From Pseudoduganella buxea (lineage in GTDB: Bacteria; Pseudomonadota; Gammaproteobacteria; Burkholderiales; Burkholderiaceae_D): a DNA stretch of 44,830 nt. The stretch spans positions 1 through 44,830 of the forward strand of contig NZ_WNKZ01000047.1 of the NCBI RefSeq assembly GCF_009720835.1, read 5' to 3'. Of this stretch, positions 44,395-44,830 are shown in pieces. Each line of letters begins with the position of its first letter. The stretch's first letter is position 1. Position numbers and translations under genes: made by a program. The notes beneath the pieces were generated by a model. The model did no database searches. It was not told where the DNA came from and saw nothing but the letters and a program-made list of their open reading frames with translations.

Positions 44395-44830
44395 ATGCGC
44401 CGCCCCCCGGAACCCGCCGACCCATCCAGCCATCCAGCCATCGAGCCAGTGAACCATCCGATCATTCCCATCGCCGTCGCCGCAGGTCCCAGCCGCGAGC
44501 GCAAACGGCAGGCCCCGCGCGGGCGCCGTGTCGACCCGGCCGCGTTGGCCGATATCCAAGCCCTGCTGGGCGATGCGCCGCGCCGGCGCGACCTGCTGAT
44601 CGAACACCTGCACTGCATCCAGGACCGTTTCGGCTGTCTCGCGACAAGCCACCTGGCCGCGCTGGCGCAGGAACTGCGCATGGCGCAGACCGAGGTGTAT
44701 GAAGTGGCCTCGTTCTACCATCATTTCGATATCGTCCGCGAAGGCGAGGCGGCGCCGGCGCCGGTGACGGTGCGCGTGTGCGGCGGCCTGCCGTGCCAGA
44801 TGGCGGGCGGCGCGTCGCTGCTGGCCAGGC
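44395..44830 (+). CDS. FdsG/NuoE-like subunit, 3' end outside window
   Basis: About 145 residues are visible and the frame runs off the window. From residue ~50: LLIEHLHCIQDRFGCLATSHLAALAQELRMAQTEVYEVASFYHHFDIV matches the NuoE/FdsG N-terminal helical domain; VTVRVCGGLPCQMAGGASL holds the first two cysteines (CxxxxC) of the thioredoxin-like [2Fe-2S] site. Such subunits pass electrons to NAD+ in formate dehydrogenase (FdsG) or other NAD-linked oxidoreductases (HoxE, NuoE). The next genes would normally be a flavoprotein and a molybdopterin subunit, not seen here. Two starts are possible: ATG 44395 or GTG 44449; neither has a good ribosome site. The first 18 codons are a Pro/Ser-rich stretch that carries an 8-bp tandem repeat. 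Confidence 0.78.
   Translation, partial: MRRPPEPADPSSHPAIEPVNHPIIPIAVAAGPSRERKRQAPRGRRVDPAALADIQALLGDAPRRRDLLIEHLHCIQDRFGCLATSHLAALAQELRMAQTEVYEVASFYHHFDIVREGEAAPAPVTVRVCGGLPCQMAGGASLLAR
44423..44446. repeat. Tandem 8-bp repeat near the FdsG-like start
   Basis: CATCCAGC twice (44423-44430, 44431-44438) and CATCGAGC (44439-44446). The unit is not a multiple of three, so a change in copy number would shift the frame if translation starts at ATG 44395, but not if it starts at GTG 44449. Confidence 0.6.

Overview
The window is GC-rich DNA with dense, short-spaced genes. Its gene content (c-di-GMP enzymes, CheB/CheR hybrid kinase, CheV, liv-type ABC operon with acyl-CoA genes, FdsG-like subunit) suggests a Betaproteobacterium of the Oxalobacteraceae (Massilia/Pseudoduganella/Janthinobacterium type). 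That placement is inference; no rRNA or marker gene for species is present. The sequence is chromosomal in character, with one complete insertion sequence.

Layout. 1-5.6 kb: the 3' end of a penicillin-acylase family gene, two GGDEF proteins (one soluble GAF-GGDEF, one membrane-bound), an outer-membrane type protein, an acyltransferase and the ribosome-rescue factor ArfB. 5.8-10.4 kb: a lipoprotein serine hydrolase facing a three-gene unit of Na+/H+ antiporter, LytS-type kinase and LytTR regulator. 10.5-11.7 kb: tRNA-Gly(GCC), its terminator, and an IS1595-family element (10618-11720) with terminal inverted repeats and an 8-bp target duplication TTTTCAAT that lies in the terminator tail. 11.9-14.4 kb: CheV, a DJ-1/PfpI protein and S-formylglutathione hydrolase. 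14.5-18.8 kb: a convergent four-gene block (cation/H+ antiporter, YbdK-type carboxylate-amine ligase; then on the other strand a class-I glutamine amidotransferase-like gamma-glutamyl hydrolase and a MarR regulator). The two outer promoters of this block carry the same 23-bp AT-rich motif at nearly the same distance from the start codon, so it looks like one MarR regulon built around making and cleaving gamma-glutamyl compounds. It is the best candidate here for an undescribed system. 19-20.2 kb: two small proteins of unknown function and a possible gene remnant.

20.2-27.3 kb: a seven-gene minus-strand operon, acyl-CoA dehydrogenase, acyl-CoA synthetase, then livKHMGF, with overlapping or closely spaced genes: import, CoA activation and first oxidation of an unknown carboxylic acid. 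27.5-32.8 kb: a 1389-residue CheB-CheR-PAS-histidine kinase-receiver fusion and a second CheB with a C-terminal Cys-rich module. 33-34.8 kb: manganese catalase with a ZIP metal transporter 3 bp behind it. 34.8-39.5 kb: phosphoribosyltransferase, degenerate receiver, phytanoyl-CoA dioxygenase-like protein, HAD phosphatase, a small orphan flagellar-rod-like protein, and an exported alpha/beta hydrolase preceded by an attenuator-like hairpin. 39.6-42.8 kb: SRAP (YedK/HMCES) overlapping a short, class-II-like UvrA, a DNA-damage pair. 42.8 kb to the end: a four-helix membrane protein and a HTH/substrate-binding regulator, divergent from an FdsG/NuoE-like gene cut by the window edge.

Many convergent gene pairs abut or overlap at their 3' ends, leaving no room for terminators. 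No CRISPR array, rRNA, prophage or replication origin was seen.
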